Positions 17,290-26,029 of a stretch of 64,000 nt of DNA are shown here, in pieces. This DNA is from RGIG4079 sp045637505 (GTDB lineage: Bacteria; Bacteroidota; Bacteroidia; Bacteroidales; Muribaculaceae), in assembly GCA_045637505.1 (NCBI GenBank), contig JAZTZO010000020.1, positions 62,001-126,000 of the forward strand, given 5' to 3'. The notes beneath the pieces are model-generated. The model saw only the letters and a list, made by a program, of their open reading frames with translations. It was not told where the DNA came from and searched no databases. Position numbers and translations under genes: made by a program. Position 1 is the first letter of the stretch. Each line of letters starts with the position of its first letter.

Positions 17290-19986
17290 TTGAGACGCTC
17301 TCAATTCTATATATTAATTTTGTTGATGTTATTGGCATTTAATGCCGGTGCGCAATCGCCTAAAAATGAGGTTAATGCCATCGGTGTTGACTCTATTGTC
17401 AAAAATGAGAGCGTGACATCGAATGATACAACACAAAAGTCGCGCATACGTCGAGTAAAGGTCGACTTGGACAATCAAGTGGTTTTCTCATCACAAGATT
17501 CGATTGTGATGACAGGCGATAATAGGGTTTATATGTATGGCAAAGGGGCTGTGACATATGGAAAACTCAAGCTTGATGCCGACCAAATCGATATGGATAT
17601 GAAAAATAGCCTCGTGTATGCAGTGGGGCGAAAGGATTCATTGGGAGAGTGGATTGGGAAGCCAGTATTTGATGAAGGTGGAGCTACCTATGAGACCGAA
17701 ACAATGAAGTATAACTTCAAGTCAAAGAGAGGGTATATCACAAATGTTATCACCGAGCAGGGCGAGGGTTATCTCACTGGTGGTGAAACAAAAAAAATGG
17801 AAGATGACACCTATTATATCAAGAACGGTCGTTATACAACTTGTGATCAACACGATTGTCCTCACTTCTATTTCCAATTAACTCAAGCCAAGGTGCGTCC
17901 CAATCAAGATATTGTGACTGGTCCGGCATATATGGTGCTTTCGGGCTTGCCCTTGCCATTGGCTGTGCCTTTTGGCTATTTCCCTTTCTCAAAGAAATAT
18001 TCTTCGGGTATATTGGTGCCAACATTTGGTGATGACTATCAACGAGGATTTTATTTGCGCGATGGAGGATATTATTTTGCGATAAATGATAATATGGACT
18101 TGGCGCTTACTGGTGAACTATATACAAAGGGCTCATGGGGGCTACAAGCGCGTTCAAATTATGTGAAACGATATAAATTTTCGGGTAACTTCAATATTAG
18201 TTATCTCAAATCGATTTATGGAGATAAAGGGATGCCCGATTATTCAAAACAAACCAACTTTCAAGTCCTTTGGCAACATTCGCAAGACTCTAAAGCCAAC
18301 CCCAATCTCAATTTCTCGGCAAGTGTAAACTTCACAACAAGTGGGTATTCGCGTAACGACTTGAATAGTTATTATAGCAATGCATTTACCGAAAACACAA
18401 AAAGTAGTTCGGTGAATTTAACCTATCGCTTTCCTCAATCAAAATGGTCATTGTCAACAACACTCAATGTGGCTCAACGCACACAAGACTCTACCTTGAG
18501 CGTGTCGTTTCCCAACTTCACATTGTCAATGTCGCAAGTGTATCCATTTAAACGAAAACGCGCCGTAGGAGAGGAAAAATGGTATGAAAAAATTAGAATG
18601 TCATATTCGGGTCAATTCCAAAACTCGTTGACTGCAAAACAAGATGAATTTTTTAATAAGAATTTAGTGAAAGATTGGCGTAATGGTATGCGTCATTCGG
18701 TGCCCATTTCGGCCACATTCAACTTGTTTAAGTATATTAATTTTACACCGCAAATTTCGCTTACCGACCGCATGTACACCAACAAGGTGCGTCGTCAATG
18801 GGATCCCAATGCGGCAGCCGAGGTGTGCGACACCGTATATAATTTCTACAATGTGTGGGATTTCTCGGCGTCGATGTCGCTCGATACCAAGATTTATGGT
18901 TTCTACCAGCCATTGCCATTCTTGGGTAAAAAGGTGAAAATGATACGACATGTATTGACCCCTACAATCACATTCACCGGTGCGCCCGACTTCTCATCAA
19001 GTTTCTTTGGCTATTATGATAGTTATAGTTATGTCGATGTGAATGGCAAAGAGCAAACAAGGAAATATTCGTTGTTCCCCAATAGCCTATTTGGCGTGCC
19101 CGGACAAGGAAAAACAGGGGCAATATCGGTGTCGTTGGCCAACAACCTTGAAATGAAAGTGAGGAGTGATAATGATAGCATAGGCGAAAAGAAAATTTCA
19201 TTGATTGAAAACTTTACTATATCGCAAAGTTATAACTTCGCTGCCGACTCGTTAAATTGGAGTAACCTCAATACCTCAATCAACCTTCGATTAGTGAAGA
19301 ATTTCAATCTTAATTTATCGGCTGTGTGGGATGTTTACACCTATCAATTAAATGAGTATGGCAATCCAGTGCGTGTAAATATACCTCGCTGGGAGGCAGG
19401 TAAAGGCTGGGGACGATTGTCGAGTACAGGCACATCGTTTTCCTATACATTCAACAACGACACATTTAAGCGCAAGAAAAAAGGGGGTGGAGACATCGCA
19501 AGCGATGAAGATGCTGTAGGCGATGAAATGGAGGACGATGGCTCATCTACCGAAGACGAAAGCCGTTCACCGTTCTCTAAAAAGAAAAGCGATGTGGCTA
19601 CCGACGAAGATGGTTATATGAAATGGAACGTGCCATGGAACTTGACCATGAATTATTCAGTTAGTTATGGCTATGGCCAGTTTGATAAAGAAAAACTTGA
19701 GTATAAAGGCAAAATAACGCAAAACTTGAGTTTTTCGGGGAATATACGTCCCACTAAGAATTGGAATTTTGGATTTACGGCAAGTTTTAATTTTGATACA
19801 GGCAAACTTGCATATATGAATTGTAATCTGTCGCGCGACTTGCACTGCTTCACGATGCGAGCAAGCTTTGTGCCAGTAGGCCCATATAAATCCTATACCT
19901 TCAATATTGCTGTTAAATCGGCAATGCTCTCAGACCTTAAGTATAACAAACGCTCATCGTCATCTAATGGCGTGACATGGTATTAG
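17290..19986 (+). CDS. lptD: LptD/OstA-like LPS assembly outer-membrane protein
   Basis: An 898-residue outer-membrane protein resembling the putative LptD of Bacteroidota, which would insert lipopolysaccharide into the outer leaflet. A signal peptide (MRRSQFYILILLMLLAFNAGA, cleavage after GAQ) is followed by an OstA/LptA-like N-terminal domain (about 60-230; VYMYGKGAVTYGKLKLDADQ) and a large beta-barrel with the LptD-like stretch GPAYMVLSGLPLPLAVPFGYFP. A low-complexity acidic Asp/Glu insert lies near residues 735-770. Translation starts at TTG (17290); the frame gives no better start and the signal peptide follows at once. It sits directly downstream of tamB-tamL but has its own -7 element. 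Confidence 0.8.
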   Translation: MRRSQFYILILLMLLAFNAGAQSPKNEVNAIGVDSIVKNESVTSNDTTQKSRIRRVKVDLDNQVVFSSQDSIVMTGDNRVYMYGKGAVTYGKLKLDADQIDMDMKNSLVYAVGRKDSLGEWIGKPVFDEGGATYETETMKYNFKSKRGYITNVITEQGEGYLTGGETKKMEDDTYYIKNGRYTTCDQHDCPHFYFQLTQAKVRPNQDIVTGPAYMVLSGLPLPLAVPFGYFPFSKKYSSGILVPTFGDDYQRGFYLRDGGYYFAINDNMDLALTGELYTKGSWGLQARSNYVKRYKFSGNFNISYLKSIYGDKGMPDYSKQTNFQVLWQHSQDSKANPNLNFSASVNFTTSGYSRNDLNSYYSNAFTENTKSSSVNLTYRFPQSKWSLSTTLNVAQRTQDSTLSVSFPNFTLSMSQVYPFKRKRAVGEEKWYEKIRMSYSGQFQNSLTAKQDEFFNKNLVKDWRNGMRHSVPISATFNLFKYINFTPQISLTDRMYTNKVRRQWDPNAAAEVCDTVYNFYNVWDFSASMSLDTKIYGFYQPLPFLGKKVKMIRHVLTPTITFTGAPDFSSSFFGYYDSYSYVDVNGKEQTRKYSLFPNSLFGVPGQGKTGAISVSLANNLEMKVRSDNDSIGEKKISLIENFTISQSYNFAADSLNWSNLNTSINLRLVKNFNLNLSAVWDVYTYQLNEYGNPVRVNIPRWEAGKGWGRLSSTGTSFSYTFNNDTFKRKKKGGGDIASDEDAVGDEMEDDGSSTEDESRSPFSKKKSDVATDEDGYMKWNVPWNLTMNYSVSYGYGQFDKEKLEYKGKITQNLSFSGNIRPTKNWNFGFTASFNFDTGKLAYMNCNLSRDLHCFTMRASFVPVGPYKSYTFNIAVKSAMLSDLKYNKRSSSSNGVTWY

Positions 19987-20000
19987 GGAGCGCAAATAAT

Positions 20001-20537
20001 CTATCTAAATAAATCGTGTAACTCGTCGAAGCGGGTGAGGCTGTCGGCTGAGTGGCGAGCCATTGATGCTCTCACTTTGTCGAGTGGTTTCTCTTGCATT
20101 GCTCCACTTTTAGAGAAGAATTTGTCGGCATAGCAAATGAGTTTTTCAAGCATCGTTTCGGGTAAATAGTCTTTGCGTGGCAAGGGTAGTTGTTGGCGGT
20201 CAATGTCGTCGATGGTGAGGCCAGCCCCGGTGTGTCGTTCGGCTACGCGTGCAATCTCCGCATCAAAACCCTCTTTGCGCAAGAGTTCAGCGCCAAGAAT
20301 TCCATGACATATATAATGTTCCGAACCATGGCAATCAATATCGGGGGCATTTGTTAGGAAAATGCCTATATCATGAAGCATTGCTGCTGTCTCAACTATA
20401 TCTAACGGAATGTCAAGATTGCAACGACGAGCAATTTCAAGGGCTTTGTCGGCCACTTGACGGCTGTGTTGAATAAAAATCCCGCGGCACTTGGTGCCTA
20501 CGGGATAATATTTATCGATGATCTCTTGATAAGTCAT
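20001..20537 (-). CDS. HD-domain phosphohydrolase-like protein
   Basis: A 178-residue HD-superfamily protein. Metal-ligand pattern: His in IQHSRQVADKAL (about 24), the HD pair in AAMLHDIGI (about 54-55), further His in HGSEHYICHGILGAEL and AERHTGAGL. This fits small HDIG-type hydrolases acting on nucleotides or related phosphates; the substrate is unknown. It is cytosolic. It lies 33 nt after ilvE on the same strand, so it is probably transcribed with ilvE and may be a passenger. It converges with the LptD-like gene, leaving only 14 nt between stops. Confidence 0.8.
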   Translation of the reverse strand: MTYQEIIDKYYPVGTKCRGIFIQHSRQVADKALEIARRCNLDIPLDIVETAAMLHDIGIFLTNAPDIDCHGSEHYICHGILGAELLRKEGFDAEIARVAERHTGAGLTIDDIDRQQLPLPRKDYLPETMLEKLICYADKFFSKSGAMQEKPLDKVRASMARHSADSLTRFDELHDLFR

Positions 20538-20543
20538 TTTAAT

Positions 20544-20570
20544 TATGCATTATGAACTATGCATTATGAA
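20544..20570. repeat. Two tandem 14-nt A/T-rich units
   Basis: TATGCATTATGAA occurs at 20544-20556 and again at 20558-20570, filling the gap between ilvE and the HD gene. Similar short repeats are common filler in Bacteroidales intergenic DNA; no function is evident. Confidence 0.7.
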
Positions 20571-21593
20571 TTATTCAACGATAGTGTTCCAACCGTGAAT
20601 ATCCTCTTCTTCGCCGAGTTGAATGCCACGGAGTTTGTTGTAAAGTGCAGTCACAACTGGTCCAGGTTCGCCATTCTTAGAGATAATATATTTCTTGTCG
20701 AGGTCAAGGTCGTGGATTTCACCGATAGGAGATGCCACAGCTGCAGTGCCACAAGCAGCGGCTTCTTGAATTGTTTCAAGTTCTTCAAGAGGAATTTGAC
20801 GACATTCTACCTCAATGCCCATGTCTTTAGCAATTTGTTGCAGACTCATATTTGTGATTGAAGGGAGAATTGATTCAGAGGCAGGGGTGATGTATTTGCC
20901 ATCTTTGATTGCCAAGAAGTTAGCAGGACCACATTCGTCGATATATTTCTTTTCTTTTGGGTCGAGGTATAGCACTGCCGAATATCCAAGTTCGTGCGCT
21001 TTTTCGCCAGCCTCAAGACTTGCAGCATAGTTGCCACCCACTTTCCAACGACCAGTACCCTTTGGTGCTACACGGTCAAATTCGCGCATGATGCAGATGT
21101 TGGTGTTCTTAAATCCACCTTTGAAGTATGGCCCCACGGGAGTTACAAGAACGAGGAAAAGGTATTCGCTTGATGGTTTCACGCCAACTTGTGCCGAAAT
21201 GCCGATTTCAAGTGGACGAATGTAGAGTGATGCTCCACTGCCGTAGGGTGGAACGAAGCGTTCATTGAGTTTTACCACGCGTTTCACCATGTCGCAGAAG
21301 AGTTCTACGGGGATAGGTTGCATCTTGATACCTTCGGCCGATGTGATGATGCGTTTTGCATTTTCTTCAAGACGGAAGATGCGCACTTTGCCATCTTTGC
21401 CACGGAAAGCCTTCAATCCTTCAAAGATTTCTTGACCATAGTGGAGGCATGTAGATGCCATGTGTATGTTGATTGACTCAGAGGTTGATTCTTCAATTTC
21501 TCCCCATTTGCCATCTTTGTAGTAACAACGCACGTTGTAATCTGTTGGGATATATCCAAATGATAGGTTGCCCCAGTCTAATTCTTGTGTCAT
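20571..21593 (-). CDS. ilvE: Branched-chain amino acid aminotransferase
   Basis: A 340-residue class IV PLP aminotransferase of the BCAT type, exchanging the amino group between glutamate and the keto acids of valine, isoleucine and leucine. Motifs are QEIFEGLKAFRGKDGKVRIFR (about 54-74), GSGASLYIRPLEIG, the PLP-lysine region GTGRWKVGGNYAAS near residue 186, and EECGP-like KKYIDECGPANF near 213-224. The length fits the larger eukaryote-like BCAT form rather than the ~310-residue E. coli form. It completes isoleucine/valine synthesis together with the ilvD-B-N-C cluster some 7 kb away, from which it is separated by the B12 operon. Confidence 0.95.
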   Translation of the reverse strand: MTQELDWGNLSFGYIPTDYNVRCYYKDGKWGEIEESTSESINIHMASTCLHYGQEIFEGLKAFRGKDGKVRIFRLEENAKRIITSAEGIKMQPIPVELFCDMVKRVVKLNERFVPPYGSGASLYIRPLEIGISAQVGVKPSSEYLFLVLVTPVGPYFKGGFKNTNICIMREFDRVAPKGTGRWKVGGNYAASLEAGEKAHELGYSAVLYLDPKEKKYIDECGPANFLAIKDGKYITPASESILPSITNMSLQQIAKDMGIEVECRQIPLEELETIQEAAACGTAAVASPIGEIHDLDLDKKYIISKNGEPGPVVTALYNKLRGIQLGEEEDIHGWNTIVE

Positions 21594-21620
21594 AATTATT
21601 ATGTGTTATTTATTTTACTG

Positions 21621-21628
21621 CAAATTTA
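21621..21628 (-). promoter_or_regulatory. Possible -7 element for ilvE
   Basis: TAAATTTG on the minus strand, 28 nt before the ilvE ATG. No convincing -33 element was found at the expected distance. Confidence 0.4.
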
Positions 21629-21680
21629 GCAAAATATCACGAAATATCGTCGTTTTGTGGCAAAAAATGCATTAAATAAC

Positions 21681-21875
21681 CTATTTTGATTTATTTTTCC
21701 AAAAAAGAATAAGGTCGGCAATGTTAGATATTAAGAGAATTCCAAAAATTGCTACACGCCAATAGCGAATTTCAACAAACAATGACTCATAAATGATAAT
21801 TAAGCATAGTATAGCCGAAAGGGTGTTGAAAATTGGTTCTTTATACCTCCTAAATGTTGTAACTATTTTAGACAT
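21681..21875 (-). CDS. Small membrane protein of unknown function
   Basis: A 64-residue protein not recognised as a named family. It has a basic N-terminus (MSKIVTTFRRYKEP), two hydrophobic segments (about residues 17-31 and 38-57; FNTLSAILCLIIIYES and VAIFGILLISNIADLILFW) and a Lys-rich tail, so it should be a two-pass inner-membrane protein. It has its own well-formed promoter 35 nt upstream, which supports it as a genuine gene. It stands alone between the B12 operon and ilvE, on the same strand as both. Confidence 0.6.
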   Translation of the reverse strand: MSKIVTTFRRYKEPIFNTLSAILCLIIIYESLFVEIRYWRVAIFGILLISNIADLILFWKNKSK

Positions 21876-21909
21876 TGTTATATTAATTTATGATTTTGCG
21901 TTTTAGTTG

Positions 21910-21940
21910 CAAATTTACGATTTATAATTAAAAATGCAAA
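21910..21940 (-). promoter_or_regulatory. Promoter of small membrane protein gene
   Basis: On the minus strand TTTG (21937-21940), a 19-nt spacer and TAAATTTG (21910-21917): an exact Bacteroidetes-type match in both elements and spacing. Confidence 0.7.
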
Positions 21941-22085
21941 GGGTGAGATAACAAAGCGCGACACATGTAATTAAGTCTCGCATTTTTTTCGTAACGAGAT
22001 TAATCCCTTATTTTATGGCAATTTTTGTATTTTTGGTTATCAGTAACTACAAAATAAATGCCGTTATTGAGGTTTAATGGAACTG

Positions 22086-23765
22086 CTAAATTATTACTTT
22101 AGTAATTTTAGAGCCTTGTTTCTTTATATAAACTCCATTTGTGGGATTTTTAACTTTTACACCTTGCATATTGAAATATTCAACAGGAGCATTGTTGTCA
22201 GAATCAACTAATTCAATAGAAGTTGAAAGGTCTTCTGTTAATAGAGATATTTCTTTCTCTGTTGTTTTGCCATTAGAATGGGCTTTTAGCTTGACTGTAG
22301 CCTGACCGCTGTCGAGCAACCAAAGTTCTAATTCATTCGATTCTGTTATTGCATAAGAGTAGTTGCTTGCCGTGCAATCAGTAAATTCCACATCAAGGGT
22401 AATGCTTACATTAAGATTGTCTTTATCTGATACTAATTCAGATTTTGGTAATCTTACTGTATATCCGTTTGGAGTAATACCTTTCTTAAGAATTTGTGTG
22501 TCTTCTATGTTAAATTCGGGAGCATAGTCATCGGTAAACAAAACCATTGCCGGATAGTCGCTCCATTCGCCAATAGGAATTTGAATAGGCTCGCCAATAA
22601 GTTCCCCTTGAGGATTAAATATCAATAAATACCAAGGTCCGTAACCAGCATTGCTCGATACAGGAACGTACACATTATCAGTTTCGGGGTCTATGCTAAA
22701 TCCTGCATAAATTGAATAATTGGGGTTAATTTCTGACACATCAACAAACACACCTTCTTCGCCATTATCTATGTCAAAATAGCAAATTTGAGGTTTCCCT
22801 ACTGATATTTGTTCGAATGTATTCCAATCCCATTCGGTATAACAAACATCTTTCCACAGAATTCGATTTGTGTAATTGCAAGCTTGCATCATCCCATATC
22901 GCCATGTTGACCAAGCCACCGAGATTTTACTTTCGATAGGAAATGCTATAGCTTCACATATAATAGGATCGATAAGCACTAATTTATTTTGTTCAGGATG
23001 ATGCTCGTAGGAGTAGTTTTCATAGTCGCAAATTGTAGTCCAAAGCATTCCGTCTTTAGAGAGTGCCAATTCGCCAAAAGAGCCGTCTAATGCTTTAGGC
23101 CCTTCACTGCCATCATCTGCAATCAAATCAAAATATTCTGAAATTGTATAGACAATTTCGTCGGTTTCAATATCAATTACATGAATTCCACGATTTTGCT
23201 GTGATGCAAATACAAAATTACCTACTCTAACCATTGAACCAATCTGATGAGCATAAACATCATATTGATAATAACCGCCATTAATGACTTCGCCAGGCTT
23301 ATAGCCACATTCTGTTCCATCGATAAATTTGACTATTTTATTGTCAATTATGTCAATCACAAAGATGCCATTTGATGTGCCCAAGTAACCTTTAGTTTCG
23401 TCAACACCACAAAACGCTCGTCCGTCATAGTTATGTCCGTCGTTTAGCAAAGAACTGAATGTAGTTTGGCTTTGAGTTGTTTTAGCATCTGCTATTGTAA
23501 AAAGCCCACCACCATATGTACCGGCTTGTTTAGAGGTTACGAAAATCTTATCCCCAAAGATTGTTGCAAATTGCGATGTTTCGCCAAATTGTGATTGAGA
23601 TACTGATGATGAACTGAAAACGTTATTTTCAGGATTTAACCAAAATAGACCACCAGAAGATGAGCCGAGTTGTCCTTCGGTTAATAAAAATGCGCCATTA
23701 GAGTATTGTGCCATACTCAAAAATGCTGTAGCAATATATGCCATTAGAAAAGAAATCTTTTTCAT
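22086..23765 (-). CDS. Secreted DUF5074/YncE-like propeller protein of the B12 operon
   Basis: A 559-residue exported protein. An N-terminal signal peptide (MKKISFLMAYIATAFLSMAQ) without lipobox is followed by a beta-propeller of the DUF5074/YncE type; its opening FLLTEGQLGSSSGGLFWLNP parallels the opening of BtuG (FYLLNEGNMGS) in the same operon. The last ~35 residues (from VEYFNMQGVKVKNP, with NGVYIKKQGSKITKVII) look like a C-terminal sorting domain of the type IX secretion kind and match the tail of the next protein upstream. As last gene of a riboswitch-controlled B12 operon it is likely a second surface binding protein for cobalamin or a related corrinoid; that role is inferred. Confidence 0.75.
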   Translation of the reverse strand: MKKISFLMAYIATAFLSMAQYSNGAFLLTEGQLGSSSGGLFWLNPENNVFSSSSVSQSQFGETSQFATIFGDKIFVTSKQAGTYGGGLFTIADAKTTQSQTTFSSLLNDGHNYDGRAFCGVDETKGYLGTSNGIFVIDIIDNKIVKFIDGTECGYKPGEVINGGYYQYDVYAHQIGSMVRVGNFVFASQQNRGIHVIDIETDEIVYTISEYFDLIADDGSEGPKALDGSFGELALSKDGMLWTTICDYENYSYEHHPEQNKLVLIDPIICEAIAFPIESKISVAWSTWRYGMMQACNYTNRILWKDVCYTEWDWNTFEQISVGKPQICYFDIDNGEEGVFVDVSEINPNYSIYAGFSIDPETDNVYVPVSSNAGYGPWYLLIFNPQGELIGEPIQIPIGEWSDYPAMVLFTDDYAPEFNIEDTQILKKGITPNGYTVRLPKSELVSDKDNLNVSITLDVEFTDCTASNYSYAITESNELELWLLDSGQATVKLKAHSNGKTTEKEISLLTEDLSTSIELVDSDNNAPVEYFNMQGVKVKNPTNGVYIKKQGSKITKVII

Positions 23766-23785
23766 TGTTGTAATATTTTGTGAGT

Positions 23786-24865
23786 TTATAAAATAATTTT
23801 AGATGTTTTAGAGCCTTGTTTTTTGATGAAAATCCCGTTTTTAGGGTTCATGACCTTAATGCCGTGCAGATTGTAATATTCTATTGGCGCAGAATCATCA
23901 TCTATCACATTTTCAATGCCTGATGATATCACTGCATTAGGGTGTAGGTCTTCACCTCCACAAACTTCGGTAGATGTTTCCCCAATCCAACCACAACATT
24001 GATTTACCGCGCTATATACCTTTATAAAATCGATATAAGAGAGTGTAACGGAGTTGCCATCGGCATCAACAGCCCAATCAATTTTGAATCCAGGATCATC
24101 AGCATTCGGTTGATTGTCAACATATCCCCAATCGTAAAATTTCAGAACATAGTAAGAGCCATTTTCACTTTGATCATAAGCATTATCGACAAGAAGACAA
24201 CCTTCAAATGAAATTTCGGTATCATCTATCCACAAGGGCCAATAAGATTGACGGTGATAAATGTTACGCGTTACATATCCAGTCTCGTTTTGATTATCTA
24301 CCCACTTGACATAAGTGCGGTCGCATATGTATTTGTTATTAGGGTCGGGGTCGGCACCTATAGCTCTATTGTCATCAGGTTTGGTGTAAGTGATTTTATA
24401 TTTTCGTATGGTTTCAGGTTTAGCATATTCACATCCTGCAAGTTCATACCATTCATCATCGGGCAATCCATTCTTATTTATGTCTTGACTCACCATTACG
24501 ATGCCTGGCTCACAACTGCCACCATCAGATGCTTGGTTTGATTTAAACGCATTCCCATAAATCTTGAAATCATATTCGTTGGCAACATTGACAACTGGAT
24601 GGTCAAAACCGAACACGACATAACCTCCATATGCTCCGAGTGAAATCATGCCGGGAGTTGCTCCGTCGTCATCGTTACCACAAATCTGTTCTTCAACTTT
24701 AGTTAAAATAGTAGCCTTGGTGTCACCTTCCTCATATTCGGGCATTGTGTTGATAAATTGCCCTGGAGCTGGCAAGAAATCATACACTTTGGTGATATAA
24801 GGACTGTTTGCCTTAACCGAAAAAGCAATAGCAATCACACCTAATGTAAATGTAAATTTTTTCAT
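23786..24865 (-). CDS. Cell-surface protein of the B12 operon with C-terminal sorting-like tail
   Basis: A 359-residue exported protein with signal peptide MKKFTFTLGVIAIAFSVKA and no lipobox. It belongs to a family repeatedly seen next to BtuB/BtuG in Bacteroidales, recognisable by LPAPGQFINTMPEYEEGDT, ISLGAYGGYVVFGFDHPV and NKNGLPDDEWYELAGCEY (Asp-rich, calcium-binding look). The last 32 residues (EYYNLHGIKVMNPKNG, then KKQGSKTSKIIL) closely resemble the tail of the 559-residue neighbour. It lies 12 nt after btuG and 20 nt before the next gene. A role in corrinoid capture, comparable to proteins called BtuH in Bacteroides, is possible but not shown. Confidence 0.75.
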   Translation of the reverse strand: MKKFTFTLGVIAIAFSVKANSPYITKVYDFLPAPGQFINTMPEYEEGDTKATILTKVEEQICGNDDDGATPGMISLGAYGGYVVFGFDHPVVNVANEYDFKIYGNAFKSNQASDGGSCEPGIVMVSQDINKNGLPDDEWYELAGCEYAKPETIRKYKITYTKPDDNRAIGADPDPNNKYICDRTYVKWVDNQNETGYVTRNIYHRQSYWPLWIDDTEISFEGCLLVDNAYDQSENGSYYVLKFYDWGYVDNQPNADDPGFKIDWAVDADGNSVTLSYIDFIKVYSAVNQCCGWIGETSTEVCGGEDLHPNAVISSGIENVIDDDSAPIEYYNLHGIKVMNPKNGIFIKKQGSKTSKIIL

Positions 24866-24877
24866 ACTTATAAAGTT

Positions 24878-26029
24878 TTATTGTTCATTTCCTATTGTTT
24901 GTTCTCCTACAAATGCGAAGTGTGCTGGAATATCTCCAGTGCGGACACTCCATTTTAATATGCCATCTTTGCCAAAACAGTATAGAGTACCAGGATTGAC
25001 ATAATTTTTTGCATCGGTTACATATATTTCCTTTGTAATGGGGTTTACGGCTATACCATATGGCATTTTTATTTTAGTATCAGTGCCATCTGTAATAAAG
25101 TTATCAGTAACTTTAGTCTTGAGATTGACGTCAACGATAGAGTATGTTACATTATATGACGATGTAAAATGATTCCACCCAGCGCTAATAGCATATATGG
25201 AATCGCCTTGGATATACATATCCGAAACTGGTACATCGAGAGAGGCAATCATGCGTTTTTTGCGAACATCATAGCAATATAACCGAGAAGGTGTATCATA
25301 ATAGTCGCCTCTTGACGAAATCCACAGGCAACCATGATTATCAGCCATAACGTAATGCAGATTTACCGCAACATCAATTCGTTCTACTTCCTCAAAAGTG
25401 TTAATGTCGATAACCGAGACGCTATTCTCATAGTTAGGCACCATATACCCCCCTGAATTGGCTACATAAATCTTGTTGCCCATTATCTCTATTCCATCGG
25501 GTTGAAACCCAACCAAACAACGATCAACGACTTCCAACGAAGTAGTATCAACTTTTGCAACATATCCAATTTGTTGATAATCGGGATTAATCTCAACAGG
25601 TCCAGCATAAGATGTAACATAGGCATATCCTTTGTGGAATTTAATGTATCGGCAATTTGGGATATCGATTTGCCCTATACGCTTTGTTGTTGCAACATCC
25701 ATTACTTCTACTTTATTTGAGCAGTTGATGATAGCATACAAGCGATTTCCATAAATTGCAATATCGTTGCCAACGTCACCCATTTCTTTTGGGACATCGG
25801 GGTTAGCGTAACCATAAATGTTACGAGTATATACACCAGTAGAGCAATCGTAATAGTCGAGAGTGCTCTTATTGCTCCCCATATTCCCTTCGTTGAGCAA
25901 ATAAAAACCAGTTATACTTGTAAATTCAGGGCTTGATACAGTTGTGTTTTCGGGGATAAAAATTTCATTGTCCTCTCGGCAAGCCGTTAACAATAACATT
26001 GTGAATAAGAGATAAATTAAACTTTTCAT
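24878..26029 (-). CDS. btuG: BtuG-like surface cobalamin-binding lipoprotein
   Basis: A 383-residue lipoprotein with lipobox LLTAC (Cys near residue 17) followed by acidic REDNE, the pattern of surface-exported Bacteroidota lipoproteins. The mature part is a YncE/DUF5074 seven-bladed propeller: AIYGNRLYAIINCSNKVEVMD, GNKIYVANSGGY, DNHGCLWISSRGDYYDTPSRL, MPYGIAVNPITKEIYVTDAK. In Bacteroides, BtuG caps BtuB and captures B12 with very high affinity. Here it overlaps btuB by 4 nt (ATGA) and is under the same cobalamin riboswitch, which strongly supports the assignment. Confidence 0.9.
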   Translation of the reverse strand: MKSLIYLLFTMLLLTACREDNEIFIPENTTVSSPEFTSITGFYLLNEGNMGSNKSTLDYYDCSTGVYTRNIYGYANPDVPKEMGDVGNDIAIYGNRLYAIINCSNKVEVMDVATTKRIGQIDIPNCRYIKFHKGYAYVTSYAGPVEINPDYQQIGYVAKVDTTSLEVVDRCLVGFQPDGIEIMGNKIYVANSGGYMVPNYENSVSVIDINTFEEVERIDVAVNLHYVMADNHGCLWISSRGDYYDTPSRLYCYDVRKKRMIASLDVPVSDMYIQGDSIYAISAGWNHFTSSYNVTYSIVDVNLKTKVTDNFITDGTDTKIKMPYGIAVNPITKEIYVTDAKNYVNPGTLYCFGKDGILKWSVRTGDIPAHFAFVGEQTIGNEQ

